DNA of 28,008 nt from Phycisphaerales bacterium UBA1845 (GCA_002338715.1 DDIR01000098.1:46419-74426), one strand, 5' to 3'. Positions 1 to 6,932 are shown, counted from the first letter of the stretch. The notes: generated from the letters alone by a model not told the origin. Numbers and translations: made by a program.

Positions 1-52
1 GTGCCCACCGCCGTTCGAATGCGTGCAACATGGTGGGCACAGCCCACCCTCC
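1..52. repeat. REPIN-like inverted pair of family A palindromes (left copy cut by window edge)
   Basis: The window opens inside a palindrome: GTGCCCACCGCCG at 1-13 is the right half of a family A unit. An inverted unit follows at 32-52. Read on the minus strand, this second unit is GGAG followed by stem GGTGGGC, loop TGT and stem GCCCACC. Two inverted units separated by about 18 bases form the REPIN arrangement. The same 13-mer recurs at 2611-2623 (+) and 9851-9863 (-). No gene is visible in bases 1-98. Confidence 0.7.
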
Positions 53-98
53 GAATTTGTATTGAAGCATCGTGTAGTGATTGGGAGCGGGGAAAACT

Positions 99-527
99 TT
101 GGCAATCGATCGACACAAGGCGCGAATCCTTGGCATGCAGGCGCTCTGCCAGCTTGACGCACAGGGTGACGAATACCTTCCAAAAGTTGCGACGTTCCTA
201 GCCGACCACATCGAATCTGGTGAGACGCTTTCGTACGCCCATGATCTCGTCGAGTTGGCGTGGCGCGAGAGGGACGTCGTCGAGAAAGAAATCGCACAGC
301 ATTCAAAGGGCTGGACGATGGCCCGCATGTCGTCGGTGGATCGCAACGTGCTTCGCGTGGCGCTGGCCGAGTTCGATCTGAAACAAGCACCGCCAAAAGT
401 CATCATCAACGAGGCCATCGAGATCGCCAAGGAGTTTGGCTCGGCTGAATCAGGCGCTTTCGTCAATGGCATTCTCGATAAAGTCTGGGCGACGATCGAT
501 CCAGATGCACGAGAGCAGAAGGGATAG
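99..527 (+). CDS. nusB: Transcription antitermination factor NusB
   Basis: NusB binds boxA RNA together with S10 (NusE) and takes part in rRNA antitermination; it is cytoplasmic and usually 130-160 residues. From the TTG at 99 the product is 142 residues. It shows the family's N-terminal helix (RHKARILGMQALCQLD) and the C-terminal signature with RMSSVDRNVLRVALAE, then KVIINEAIEIAKEFG and FVNGILDKVW. I prefer TTG 99 because GGGAGCGGGG at 82-91 is a suitable ribosome site before it and family proteins begin close to this basic helix. A longer reading starts at TTG 81. The stop is TAG. ftsY starts 6 bases downstream, so the two are probably co-transcribed. The family call is firm; the start is less so. 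Confidence 0.93.
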   Translation: MAIDRHKARILGMQALCQLDAQGDEYLPKVATFLADHIESGETLSYAHDLVELAWRERDVVEKEIAQHSKGWTMARMSSVDRNVLRVALAEFDLKQAPPKVIINEAIEIAKEFGSAESGAFVNGILDKVWATIDPDAREQKG

Positions 528-533
528 TCAGAC

Positions 534-1448
534 GTGGGATTGTTCGACAAGCTCAAGAGGGGATTGGCCAAGACCCGCGACAAGATCGGTGCGGGATTTC
601 GTTCGATTCTGCCATTCGGTAAGAAGATCGATGAAGCCGTTCTCAACGAGTTGGAAGACACGATGCTTGTTTCGGACATCGGCCCGACCGCGACGGCTGA
701 GTTGATCGACTCCGTGCGCAAGGCATGGAAGAAGGGAAAGATCAGCGAGACGCAGGAGATCGTCGAGCATCTCAAGTCCGTGATCGTCGAGAAGTGGCCC
801 GAAGGCGACCGCACACTCAACTACGCCCCACAAGGTCCGACGGTTGTGCTCGTCGCTGGCATCAACGGTTCGGGTAAGACAACCAGCATCGCCAAGCTTG
901 CGAAGTTGCTTTCGAATCAGGGCAAGAAGGTGATCGTCGCTGCGGCTGATACGTATCGGGCTGCGGCGGTTGAGCAACTTACGGTGTGGGCTGATCGCAT
1001 CGGCGTGCAGATCGTCAAGCATCAGCAGGGTGCGGACCCGGGGGCTGTGGCCTACGATGCGTGCGAAGCCGCCGTAGCGCGCAATGCCGATGTGCTCATC
1101 GTGGATACCGCCGGCCGCCTGCACACGCAGGACAACCTGATGCGTGAGCTTTCGAAGATTCAAAAAGTCGTGCAGAAGAAAATCGAAGGCGCGCCGCATG
1201 AAGTGTTGCTCGTGTTGGATGCGACGATCGGTCAGAACGCGATCCTGCAGGCGTCGCAATTCAGCGAGCATGTCGACGTCAGCGGTATCGTCCTTTCCAA
1301 ACTTGACGGCAGCGCCAAGGGCGGAATCGTCATCGGCATTCGCGACAAGCTCAACGTCCCGGTGAAGTTCGTTGGTCTTGGCGAAACGGAAAACGATCTC
1401 GAACCGTTCGATCCGCAGGCCTATGTCGACGCCATGTTTGCCGCGTGA
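534..1448 (+). CDS. ftsY: Signal recognition particle receptor FtsY
   Basis: FtsY is the SRP receptor GTPase that docks ribosome-SRP complexes at the membrane. The 304-residue product is the short NG form without the acidic A domain of E. coli FtsY. The N domain covers about residues 1-90. The G domain shows GINGSGKT (109-116, P-loop), DTYRAAAVEQL (139-149), DTAGR (191-195), SKLD (255-258, a Ser in place of the usual Thr of TKLD) and GLGE (281-284). The start is GTG 534, giving MGLFDKLKRGL, which is typical of the family. It lies 6 bases after nusB and 35 bases before the cysteine desulfurase, in the same direction, suggesting one transcript. Nothing appears damaged. Confidence 0.96.
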   Translation: MGLFDKLKRGLAKTRDKIGAGFRSILPFGKKIDEAVLNELEDTMLVSDIGPTATAELIDSVRKAWKKGKISETQEIVEHLKSVIVEKWPEGDRTLNYAPQGPTVVLVAGINGSGKTTSIAKLAKLLSNQGKKVIVAAADTYRAAAVEQLTVWADRIGVQIVKHQQGADPGAVAYDACEAAVARNADVLIVDTAGRLHTQDNLMRELSKIQKVVQKKIEGAPHEVLLVLDATIGQNAILQASQFSEHVDVSGIVLSKLDGSAKGGIVIGIRDKLNVPVKFVGLGETENDLEPFDPQAYVDAMFAA

Positions 1449-1483
1449 CGTTTGACGTATACGAAGCAGCGTAGGGGCACGCC

Positions 1484-2602
1484 TTGATCTACTTCGATCA
1501 CAATTCATCGACGCCGATTGATCCAGCCGCCGCAGCCGCGATGACGCCGTTTCTTCTTGAGCATCATGGCAATCCTTCGAGTCCGCATGCACCCGGGCGG
1601 GCGATGCGGGCAGCCGTCGATCACGCTCGGTCACAAATCGCTGCGATGCTCGAAGTGAATGACGACGAAGTCATTTTCAATTCGGGCGGTTCCGAAGGTT
1701 GCAACCACGCGATCAAGGGTGCGGCATGGGCGCGGATGGATGCGGGTCGGCACATCGTCACGACGGTAATCGAGCATGCGGCGATCTTGAAGTCGTGCGC
1801 GTTTCTTGAAGAAAACGGTTTCGAAGTCACCCGCGTCGGCGTCGATTCCACCGGCATGGTCGATCCCGATGACATTCGCACGGCGCTTCGACCCGACACG
1901 ATTCTGGTTTCGGTCATGCTGGCCAACAACGAAGTCGGTACGATTCAACCGATCGCCGACATCGCAAAGATCGCACGAGATTCCGGCGCATGGATGCACA
2001 CCGATGCCGCACAAGCCGTCGGAAAAATTCCTGTCACTGCCAGCGGGCTCGGCGTTGATCTGCTGACGTTTGCCGGGCACAAGTGCTACGCGCCGCAGGG
2101 CATCGGGGCGATGTTTATTCGCGAAGGCGTCACGCTCGAACCGCTGATACACGGTGCGGGTCATGAGAAAGGTCGACGCGCGGGTACGGAACCGGTGGCC
2201 AACGTCGTCGCGCTCGGAAAAGCCGCGGAGTTGGTGCGGACCGATCGATCGAGCGACAAGACGCGCCGGCAGCGCGACACGTTGCAGCAAACACTTCAAA
2301 ATGAATTGGGCGATGACGTTGTGGTTCATGGTCATCCGACCGAACGGCTGCCGGGTACGCTGAGCATTGCGTTTCGCGGGAAAATCGGTGCGGAAGTTCT
2401 AGCCAACGCGCCGGAAATTTGCGCGAGTGCGGGGGCGGCGTGTCATGGTGATAAGCCGTTTGTGTCGCCGGTGCTGTCTGCGATGGGCGTGTCGCCGGAA
2501 CTGGCGCTGGGGACGGTGCGGTTCAGCCTTGGGCGGTATACGACCGATGAAGAAGTCGAACGGGCCGCGAAGATGATTGTCAACGCTGCACACAGCGCGT
2601 AG
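1484..2602 (+). CDS. Cysteine desulfurase (IscS/NifS family, PLP-dependent)
   Basis: This enzyme takes sulfur from L-cysteine as an enzyme-bound persulfide, for Fe-S clusters or tRNA thiolation. The 372 residues begin MIYFDHNSSTP at TTG 1484, preceded by AGGGG. Key residues are visible: His98 (VIEHAA), Asp174 and Gln177 (TDAAQ), the PLP lysine Lys200 (FAGHK) and the catalytic Cys320 (ASAGAACHG). These align with His104, Lys206 and Cys328 of E. coli IscS. The C-terminus is shorter than the 404 residues of IscS. The TAG stop at 2600-2602 is part of a GTAG-headed palindrome that starts at 2599, so the present end of the gene is set by that repeat. No iscU or other Fe-S genes lie next to it; its partner is unknown. 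Confidence 0.93.
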   Translation: MIYFDHNSSTPIDPAAAAAMTPFLLEHHGNPSSPHAPGRAMRAAVDHARSQIAAMLEVNDDEVIFNSGGSEGCNHAIKGAAWARMDAGRHIVTTVIEHAAILKSCAFLEENGFEVTRVGVDSTGMVDPDDIRTALRPDTILVSVMLANNEVGTIQPIADIAKIARDSGAWMHTDAAQAVGKIPVTASGLGVDLLTFAGHKCYAPQGIGAMFIREGVTLEPLIHGAGHEKGRRAGTEPVANVVALGKAAELVRTDRSSDKTRRQRDTLQQTLQNELGDDVVVHGHPTERLPGTLSIAFRGKIGAEVLANAPEICASAGAACHGDKPFVSPVLSAMGVSPELALGTVRFSLGRYTTDEEVERAAKMIVNAAHSA

Positions 2603-2619
2603 GGTGGGCCGTGCCCACC
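2599..2619 (+). repeat. REP family A palindrome (GTAG + hairpin)
   Basis: GTAG is followed by stem GGTGGGC, loop CGT and stem GCCCACC. Its TAG is the stop codon of the cysteine desulfurase gene. It is followed directly by a family F palindrome. Confidence 0.75.
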
Positions 2620-2621
2620 GC

Positions 2622-2650
2622 CGTCATTCCCGCGCAGGCGGGAATCCAGG
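2622..2650 (+). repeat. Family F palindrome (ATTCCCGC / GCGGGAAT), left arm of an inverted pair
   Basis: CGTCATTCCCGC, then a short loop, then GCGGGAATCCAG. This is the widespread bacterial repeat whose chance translation gives HSRAGGNP or DSRLRGNDG. An inverted partner lies at 2731-2758, 80 bases away. Nearly identical units occur at 20638-20666 and 20888-20916. The gap 2651-2730 holds no recognisable gene. Confidence 0.75.
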
Positions 2651-2730
2651 ACTGAAAGAGAAATGCTGCTGTATTCTAAACCATATGTGGCCGGGTAAGC
2701 CCTCATGCCGCCAAGCGTAACGCACCAATT

Positions 2731-2758
2731 CTGGATTCCCGCTTTCGCGGGAATGACG
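2731..2758 (-). repeat. Family F palindrome, right arm of the inverted pair
   Basis: Reverse complement of the 2622-2650 unit with loop bases changed (CTTT in place of GCAG). It lies between the convergent cysteine desulfurase and trpC genes. Confidence 0.75.
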
Positions 2759-2791
2759 ACCTTTTGCAGGATTGGCGGTAGAGCGAGCAAG

Positions 2792-2814
2792 CACTGCTCA
2801 CAGAGCAGTGGCAC
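2792..2814 (-). repeat. Family E palindrome (CACTGCTC / GAGCAGTG)
   Basis: An 8-bp stem CACTGCTC/GAGCAGTG with a 3-base loop, headed on the minus strand by GTGC. The same unit occurs as an inverted pair at 8226-8248 and 8276-8298. It lies about 20 bases past the trpC stop and could serve as its transcript end, though it has no U-tract. Confidence 0.7.
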
Positions 2815-2833
2815 ACTGATTGCCTTCTTACGT

Positions 2834-3640
2834 TTACGTCCCCAACAATTCTTTTATCTTCGCGTTCATATCATCCGCCTTCAAAATCGATTCACCGACG
2901 AGGATTGCTTTCGCGCCGGCTTGTTGGACGCTGACGACATCGTCGCGCGTGTGGATGCCGCTTTCGGATACGATCGTCGTTGATCTGTCGAGCATTTTCG
3001 CGAGTCGCGCGGTGGTGGTTACATCAGTCTTCTGGATGGTCAGGTCACGGTTGTTGATTCCGATGATGACGTTCGCCGGAATTGACGCATCAAACACATC
3101 GATCACGCCTTGCAGTTCCGCTTCGTTGTGCGCTTCGATGAGGGTCGATAACCCAAAGTCTGCGGCCATCGCCGCGAACTCCGCGATCGCACGCGGTTTG
3201 AGCACTTCGGCGATGAGCAGGATTGCATCGGCGCCGGCGGCCCTTGCTTGGGGAATCTGATACGTGTCGACGATGAAGTCTTTGCGCAGCAGTGGGAGCG
3301 TCGTCGCGCTGCGAACCTGGGCGATATATTCCAGGCGTCCGTCGAAGTATTTTTCGTCGGTTAAAATGCTGATCGTCGAAGCGCCGGCTTGCTGATAAAC
3401 TTCGGCGATGCGTGCGGGTTCGAACGATTCGCGAATGACGCCGGCAGAGGGGGACTTGCGTTTGATTTCGGCGATCAGGTGGATGCCAGCCGGCGCGGGT
3501 AATTCGAGCGCACCTTTGAAATCGCGCGGGGCGTCGGCGGTATTGGCGGCTGCGATGACGTCAGCCAACGGCAATTCGGACTTTTGCCGGTCGACTTCGA
3601 CGCGTTTGTCGGCGACGATCTGATGCAATATGTTGCTCAA
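2834..3640 (-). CDS. trpC: Indole-3-glycerol phosphate synthase
   Basis: This enzyme closes the indole ring in tryptophan synthesis (CdRP to indole-3-glycerol phosphate). The 268-residue product is a single TIM barrel of usual length without a fused TrpF. Motifs are EIKRKSPSAG (58-67, phosphate and catalytic Lys region), LRKDFIVD (118-125), GINNRDL (194-200) and SESGI (225-229). I chose the TTG at 3640, giving MSNILHQIVADKR; GGGAG sits about 8 bases before it and the family starts here. A longer open frame reaches 4021 but crosses the divergent protease gene and has no family similarity. No other trp gene is adjacent. The gene converges on the cysteine desulfurase across a repeat-filled gap and diverges from the protease 72 bases away. 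Confidence 0.95.
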   Translation of the reverse strand: MSNILHQIVADKRVEVDRQKSELPLADVIAAANTADAPRDFKGALELPAPAGIHLIAEIKRKSPSAGVIRESFEPARIAEVYQQAGASTISILTDEKYFDGRLEYIAQVRSATTLPLLRKDFIVDTYQIPQARAAGADAILLIAEVLKPRAIAEFAAMAADFGLSTLIEAHNEAELQGVIDVFDASIPANVIIGINNRDLTIQKTDVTTTARLAKMLDRSTTIVSESGIHTRDDVVSVQQAGAKAILVGESILKADDMNAKIKELLGT

Positions 3641-3712
3641 CGTTGCGCTCCCGGGATTGATCGCGGTGTTGGTTTTTAACGACGATGCGGTATCGTCGGC
3701 AGGGCGAGTGTA

Positions 3713-4624
3713 GTGAACACAGAAATCGAGTTCAATTCGCTGGGTCAGATGGCGAGCATGACGTTGATCCTCGATCGGGTCAACTGGGTGCTGATCGGTT
3801 TTGGGTCGGCGGTCTGCCTTTGGCTGCTGGTTCAACTGATTCGAAATCGTCAGGCGAGCCCGCTCGTTGCGTTTGCACCCCCGCGCGGTGAGCGGCTGCC
3901 CATCGAAGTGACGGTGCTGCCGGTCTTGGTGCTCATCATGGTGCAGTCGCTGATTGCGCCGTTGATCGCGCGGTCGATGACGGGTTCTGACCTGACCGAC
4001 CTGGCCAACCCCAAGACGCAAATCGTCGTCGCGCTTTCGCAGAATATCGCCACGGTGTGTGCACTGCTCGCGGCATATTGGATCGGCGTGCGGTACATTA
4101 GTCAGCCGGGCTGTTCATTTGTGCTCGGGCGGCGACAAGTGGCGGGTGATGTGCTGACCGGTGTATTCGGCGCGCTAGCCGCCCTCGCGATTTGCCAAGG
4201 TACGTTGGTGGCGACGCAGTGGTTGATCCGGTATTTCGACCCGCTGCACCAGTTTCCCGAGCATCGCGTGGTCAACCTGATGATCTCGCCCGATCAACCC
4301 GACTGGGTGCGGCCGCTCATGTGGATGGGGGCTGCGGTCATCACGCCATTCGCCGAGGAATTTTTCTTTCGCGGCATTCTGCAGACGCTGATGACCAAAC
4401 TGATCGCAAGCCGCTGGATGGCGATCATCGCAGCCGGCGTCCTGTTCGGATTCGCCCACAGCGATCAGCCGCAAGTCGTCCCGGCGATCACGGCGTTCGG
4501 GATCATCCTCGGCGTCATCTACGAAAGAAGAGGCTCGCTGACAGGCCCGATCATAGCGCACGCGATCTTTAACGCGAAGACGCTGCTTTGGGTGACGCTG
4601 GTACCACACGCGGCAACTAGTTAG
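3713..4624 (+). CDS. CPBP family intramembrane metalloprotease (CAAX protease/bacteriocin-processing type)
   Basis: This is a multi-pass membrane protein of 303 residues with hydrophobic segments near 22-42, 66-86, 105-125, 146-168, 203-213, 234-248 and 258-272. The family motifs are all present: EEFFFR (215-220), FGFAH (245-249) and HAIFN (283-287). These supply the metal-binding Glu, His and Asn residues of the Rce1/CPBP fold. The substrate is unknown; bacterial members are tied to prenyl-protein-like or peptide processing. The start is GTG 3713 with AGGG about 10 bases upstream; ATG 3749 is an alternative. The TAG stop (4622-4624) is followed in frame by TAG at 4625 and by the TAG of a REP at 4631. 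Converges on the RAYT gene. Confidence 0.88.
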   Translation: MNTEIEFNSLGQMASMTLILDRVNWVLIGFGSAVCLWLLVQLIRNRQASPLVAFAPPRGERLPIEVTVLPVLVLIMVQSLIAPLIARSMTGSDLTDLANPKTQIVVALSQNIATVCALLAAYWIGVRYISQPGCSFVLGRRQVAGDVLTGVFGALAALAICQGTLVATQWLIRYFDPLHQFPEHRVVNLMISPDQPDWVRPLMWMGAAVITPFAEEFFFRGILQTLMTKLIASRWMAIIAAGVLFGFAHSDQPQVVPAITAFGIILGVIYERRGSLTGPIIAHAIFNAKTLLWVTLVPHAATS

Positions 4625-4629
4625 TAGTC

Positions 4630-4650
4630 GTAGGGTCCGCTGTGCGGACC
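4630..4650 (+). repeat. REP family B palindrome (likely RAYT cognate)
   Basis: GTAG, then stem GGTCCGC, loop TGT and stem GCGGACC. It forms an inverted pair (REPIN) with 4691-4711 across a 40-base spacer, downstream of the protease gene. Confidence 0.8.
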
Positions 4651-4690
4651 GATTCCTTCAAATCGCATTAAACAAAAAACGCGCAACGAC

Positions 4691-4711
4691 GGTCCGCATA
4701 GCGGACCCTAC
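4691..4711 (-). repeat. REP family B palindrome at the 3' end of the RAYT gene
   Basis: Same 7-bp stem as 4630-4650 with loop TAT when read on the minus strand. The GTAG head covers 4708-4711, and its TAG is the RAYT stop codon. Confidence 0.8.
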
Positions 4712-5283
4712 TCGCCAACGGTATCAATCAAATCATCGAAATCCGGCGGCGTGGGTTTGCGCTTTTGACATACGCACTGCCAATCCGGTTCATAATAGTC
4801 TTCACGAACAAAGCGGTGAAAGCTTGAGAACTCCCATGCGTGGGGACACGTGGCCAGTCCGTGTTTGATCGGGTTGTGATGGATGTAATCGCAATACCGT
4901 TCGAATTCTTTCTCATTTCGAACCGTGCGCTCCCAGAAACGGCGCTGCCAGACACCGCGACGGCGGTTCTTTTTGCGGCTTGCGGTTGTCGATTGCTCGC
5001 GTCCGCCATCGGCCAGCCAGGATCGCGTAAACGTTTTCTTGAGGAACGCCCATCGGCGCGAGAAATCGTGGTCGTCGTCAGGGAGCGACCAGATTGTGTG
5101 CAGGTGATCGGGGAGGAGCACGATAGCGTCGATATCGAAGGGCCAACGTTCTTGAGTCGCCTGGATCGCGCTACGTAGGCATTGGCGGGCAAACGGATCG
5201 CATAAGATTCGCGCCCGATTTTCGGTGACGACCGTGAAGAAGAATGTACCGCCTGGGACGATTGCCCGTCGATAGTTTGGCAT
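4708..5283 (-). CDS. REP-associated tyrosine transposase (RAYT, Y1/HUH nuclease, IS200-like fold)
   Basis: RAYTs are single-copy relatives of the IS200/IS605 transposase that cut single-stranded REP hairpins next to a GTAG or GGAG tetranucleotide. The 191-residue product shows the HUH motif His60-Leu-His62 (LLPDHLHTIW) and the catalytic tyrosine Tyr133 in YIHHNP. The basic stretch SRKKNRRRG at 102-110 may bind DNA. The first residues, MPNYRRAIVPGGTFFFTVVT, are characteristic of the family. The start is ATG 5283. REP family B units lie 19 bases upstream of the start and across the stop codon, with a third copy further downstream. This flanking is the hallmark of a RAYT with its own REPs. No frame damage is seen, so it may be active. 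Confidence 0.92.
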   Translation of the reverse strand: MPNYRRAIVPGGTFFFTVVTENRARILCDPFARQCLRSAIQATQERWPFDIDAIVLLPDHLHTIWSLPDDDHDFSRRWAFLKKTFTRSWLADGGREQSTTASRKKNRRRGVWQRRFWERTVRNEKEFERYCDYIHHNPIKHGLATCPHAWEFSSFHRFVREDYYEPDWQCVCQKRKPTPPDFDDLIDTVGE

Positions 5284-5302
5284 GGCGATATGATAGTGTT
5301 TC

Positions 5303-5323
5303 GGTCCGCACAGCGGACCCTAC
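5303..5323 (-). repeat. REP family B palindrome upstream of the RAYT gene
   Basis: Minus strand: GTAG, stem GGTCCGC, loop TGT, stem GCGGACC. Same orientation as the unit at 4691-4711, so the RAYT gene lies between direct copies. It starts 4 bases past the original stop of the FRG-domain gene (5328-5330). Confidence 0.8.
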
Positions 5324-5327
5324 ACGG

Positions 5328-5477
5328 CTATTCGCTAATGCGTCCGAGCAAGGTGTCGAAACCAAGCTCCCACAGCGAATTGATGTACCGGCCTACCCCG
5401 TCGAGATCAGGAAACAGTGATCTTCGATTGATACTCATTTTGTTGAGCATTTGCAAGCAGCCAATTCGATCATGATT
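5328..5477 (-). pseudogene. C-terminal remnant of the FRG-domain gene, cut off by an in-frame TAG
   Basis: The frame of the upstream FRG-domain gene continues without shift past the TAG at 5478-5480 for 49 more codons, then ends at a second TAG (5328-5330). The extra segment reads NHDRIGCLQMLNKMS followed by NRRSLFPDLDG (253-262 of the restored protein) and a helical tail. The LFPDLDG block is the usual C-terminal signature of FRG proteins, so this was once coding. One base change at 5478-5480 would restore a 284-residue protein. No start codon of its own is convincing. Confidence 0.8.
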
Positions 5478-6182
5478 CTAGATGACAATTCTGTGGAGAA
5501 CAGCGCGTGCGTGCGGATTGTTGGAAGACGATTCATCTTGAAACTTCTCTCGCACATATTCTTCAAGGTCCGTATTTCTCGGCATCTCCAAAAAAATGCC
5601 TGACTGTGCTTGCAAACGATTACTTGTCTCGTTCTTCGGTATGAAGGGGCAGGGTGCGGGATCATTGCCCGTTGAGTGTTCGCGGACCACGCTTGTTGAA
5701 AGCGCGAATACGACTCGGTTCTTGGGTGGTGAGTATTCTTGATTGATTCCTACTACGAACTCCTCTTCAAATGCAAAGAAGAGTGCTACGAATGGCGATA
5801 ATGTCCAATCCAACATCGGTGTCGCTAAGCCGTGATGTTGTGCCAGCGCCCAGCATTCGCGATCATTTAGTGGGGGCGGATTGGGGCCTCGACGATGGAG
5901 GACGGATTGTCGAAAGGCGGCAAGATGTTCTTCGCGCGAAGCGGGTGGGCAATTGAAACGATCGGGGATTCCTCCATGGTGATTGACGGTTGTCGGAAAG
6001 CGCTCTTCAAGACGGTCAAGGCTTGATTTAACAAGCCATTCGGACTCAGCTTGTCCGCGGAATATGTATGCAGGAGCGTTTTCTAAATCGTTCTGTATTA
6101 AGGCGTAGAAATCTTTCCACGATTTCAATGTTCGCGTTGCAATACCACTAACAATGTCTGGGCATCCATCCATGCGTCGCAT
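5478..6182 (-). CDS. FRG domain-containing protein, truncated by premature TAG
   Basis: The product is 234 residues, ending early. The FRG domain is named for its motif, seen here as IFRGQAESEWLVKSSLDR (40-57). The second hallmark, QHHGLATPMLDWT, lies at 115-127, followed by a hydrophobic VALFFAFEEEF stretch. The biochemical function of the domain is unestablished; such proteins are often found in accessory DNA. The start is ATG 6182. The end comes at TAG 5478-5480 before the conserved LFPDLDG block, which survives in the same frame downstream. The gene sits between the RAYT and a small membrane-anchored protein, all on the minus strand, in the most repeat-rich part of the window. It is probably a recent pseudogene, unless the TAG is read through or is a sequence error. 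Confidence 0.8.
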   Translation of the reverse strand: MRRMDGCPDIVSGIATRTLKSWKDFYALIQNDLENAPAYIFRGQAESEWLVKSSLDRLEERFPTTVNHHGGIPDRFNCPPASREEHLAAFRQSVLHRRGPNPPPLNDRECWALAQHHGLATPMLDWTLSPFVALFFAFEEEFVVGINQEYSPPKNRVVFALSTSVVREHSTGNDPAPCPFIPKNETSNRLQAQSGIFLEMPRNTDLEEYVREKFQDESSSNNPHARAVLHRIVI

Positions 6183-6222
6183 TGTACACCCGCAGTCTCC
6201 ACGCGCAAAGTGAGGCAGTCAT

Positions 6223-6243
6223 GTAGGCCGGGTCATCGACCCG
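6223..6243 (+). repeat. REP family C palindrome, left copy
   Basis: GTAGGC, then stem CGGGTC, loop ATC, stem GACCCG. It contains the TGA stop (6233-6235) of the small membrane-anchored protein gene and pairs in inverted orientation with 6749-6769. Confidence 0.75.
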
Positions 6244-6712
6244 ACTGGTTCTTGAGAAAGTCCTCGACGATTCGAATGGTGAATCTGCGTCCGAATTCGA
6301 CCAGGTAATCTCGATTTGGCCGCACGAAGATCACTTCTTCTTTGGTTTGCTTGTCGATCACTTTGCCGTCGGTGACTTCAAAGTCATCCAGTTTGCCGCC
6401 GAATCTGAAGCTTAGAGCGTCTGCGTATTCGAGTCGTTTTCCTTCAAAATTGGAGATAATCTCAGGCGACTCCGATTTGGGGCCGACGTAGATTCCCGGC
6501 TCAACTTCTTCAAGGTACTCGGCTTCGATCAGTGCGTTTAGATTGGTCGGCAGGTTTCCGCTATTGGCGCGAATGTAGTGGTGATACGCCCTGGAGAACT
6601 CGCAGACGTTATAGAAGACCTCTCGGCTGGAGAAAGCCCATTGACGGTATCCCCACCAGCCACCCACGCAGAGAACCAGGCAGCCAAGAAACACAAGGTT
6701 CTTTGTTCTCAT
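6233..6712 (-). CDS. Small membrane-anchored protein of unknown function
   Basis: I do not recognise the family. The 159-residue product begins MRTKNLVFLGCLVLCVGGWWGY, an uncleaved anchor or signal segment (about 6-22). The rest is soluble and mostly hydrophilic, presumably outside the cytoplasm. The stretch SRAYHHYIRANSGNLPTNL followed by a short helix (about 40-65) recalls the region after the N-terminal helix in pilin-like proteins of Planctomycetota, but the similarity is too weak to name. ATG 6712 is the only good start. The last residues (SGR and the TGA stop) are encoded by the REP at 6223-6243, so the original C-terminus may have been different. It lies 50 bases upstream of the FRG gene and is divergent from tyrS. 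Confidence 0.65.
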   Translation of the reverse strand: MRTKNLVFLGCLVLCVGGWWGYRQWAFSSREVFYNVCEFSRAYHHYIRANSGNLPTNLNALIEAEYLEEVEPGIYVGPKSESPEIISNFEGKRLEYADALSFRFGGKLDDFEVTDGKVIDKQTKEEVIFVRPNRDYLVEFGRRFTIRIVEDFLKNQSGR

Positions 6713-6748
6713 CGTACGCGACTATCCAAAGCACGTTGCGGATACTGT

Positions 6749-6769
6749 CGGGTCGATGACCCGGCCTAC
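6749..6769 (-). repeat. REP family C palindrome, right copy
   Basis: Exact reverse complement of 6223-6243. It lies 36 bases upstream of the start of the small membrane-anchored protein gene, so that gene is bracketed by an inverted pair 505 bases apart. Confidence 0.75.
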
Positions 6770-6810
6770 GCCTGAAACGTTATCGGGCGCGTTACCGATT
6801 CATTCTATCG

Positions 6811-6861
6811 CTGCGGATGGGCTGTGTTGATCCTTTTGCCCCTATTCTGTAGCATCCGCAG
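6811..6861 (+). promoter_or_regulatory. Stem-loop in the tyrS upstream region
   Basis: CTGCGGATG at 6811-6819 pairs perfectly with CATCCGCAG at 6853-6861 around a 33-base loop. A smaller hairpin, ATTCG-TG-CGAAT, follows at 6865-6876. These may form a structured leader of tyrS, but no T-box sequence is present and no transcription start is known. Confidence 0.3.
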
Positions 6862-6898
6862 GCTATTCGTGCGAATTTGACGGGTTTTTGGCTTATCC

Positions 6899-6921
6899 GG
6901 TGCGTCTGGGACGCACCCTAC
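6899..6921 (-). repeat. REP family D palindrome (GTAG + GGTGCGTC stem)
   Basis: Minus strand: GTAG, stem GGTGCGTC, loop CCA, stem GACGCACC. It ends at the edge of the tyrS ribosome site (CGGGGA, 6921-6926), so it is in the leader of that gene. Confidence 0.65.
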
Positions 6922-6932
6922 GGGGATTGGTT

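Noticed and set aside
2443..2814. 123-residue open frame on the minus strand
   Set aside because: It overlaps the cysteine desulfurase gene and translates three palindromes; typical repeat-derived frame.
6771..6932. T-box riboswitch before tyrS
   Set aside because: No T-box consensus and no terminator/antiterminator pair; only unrelated stems are present.
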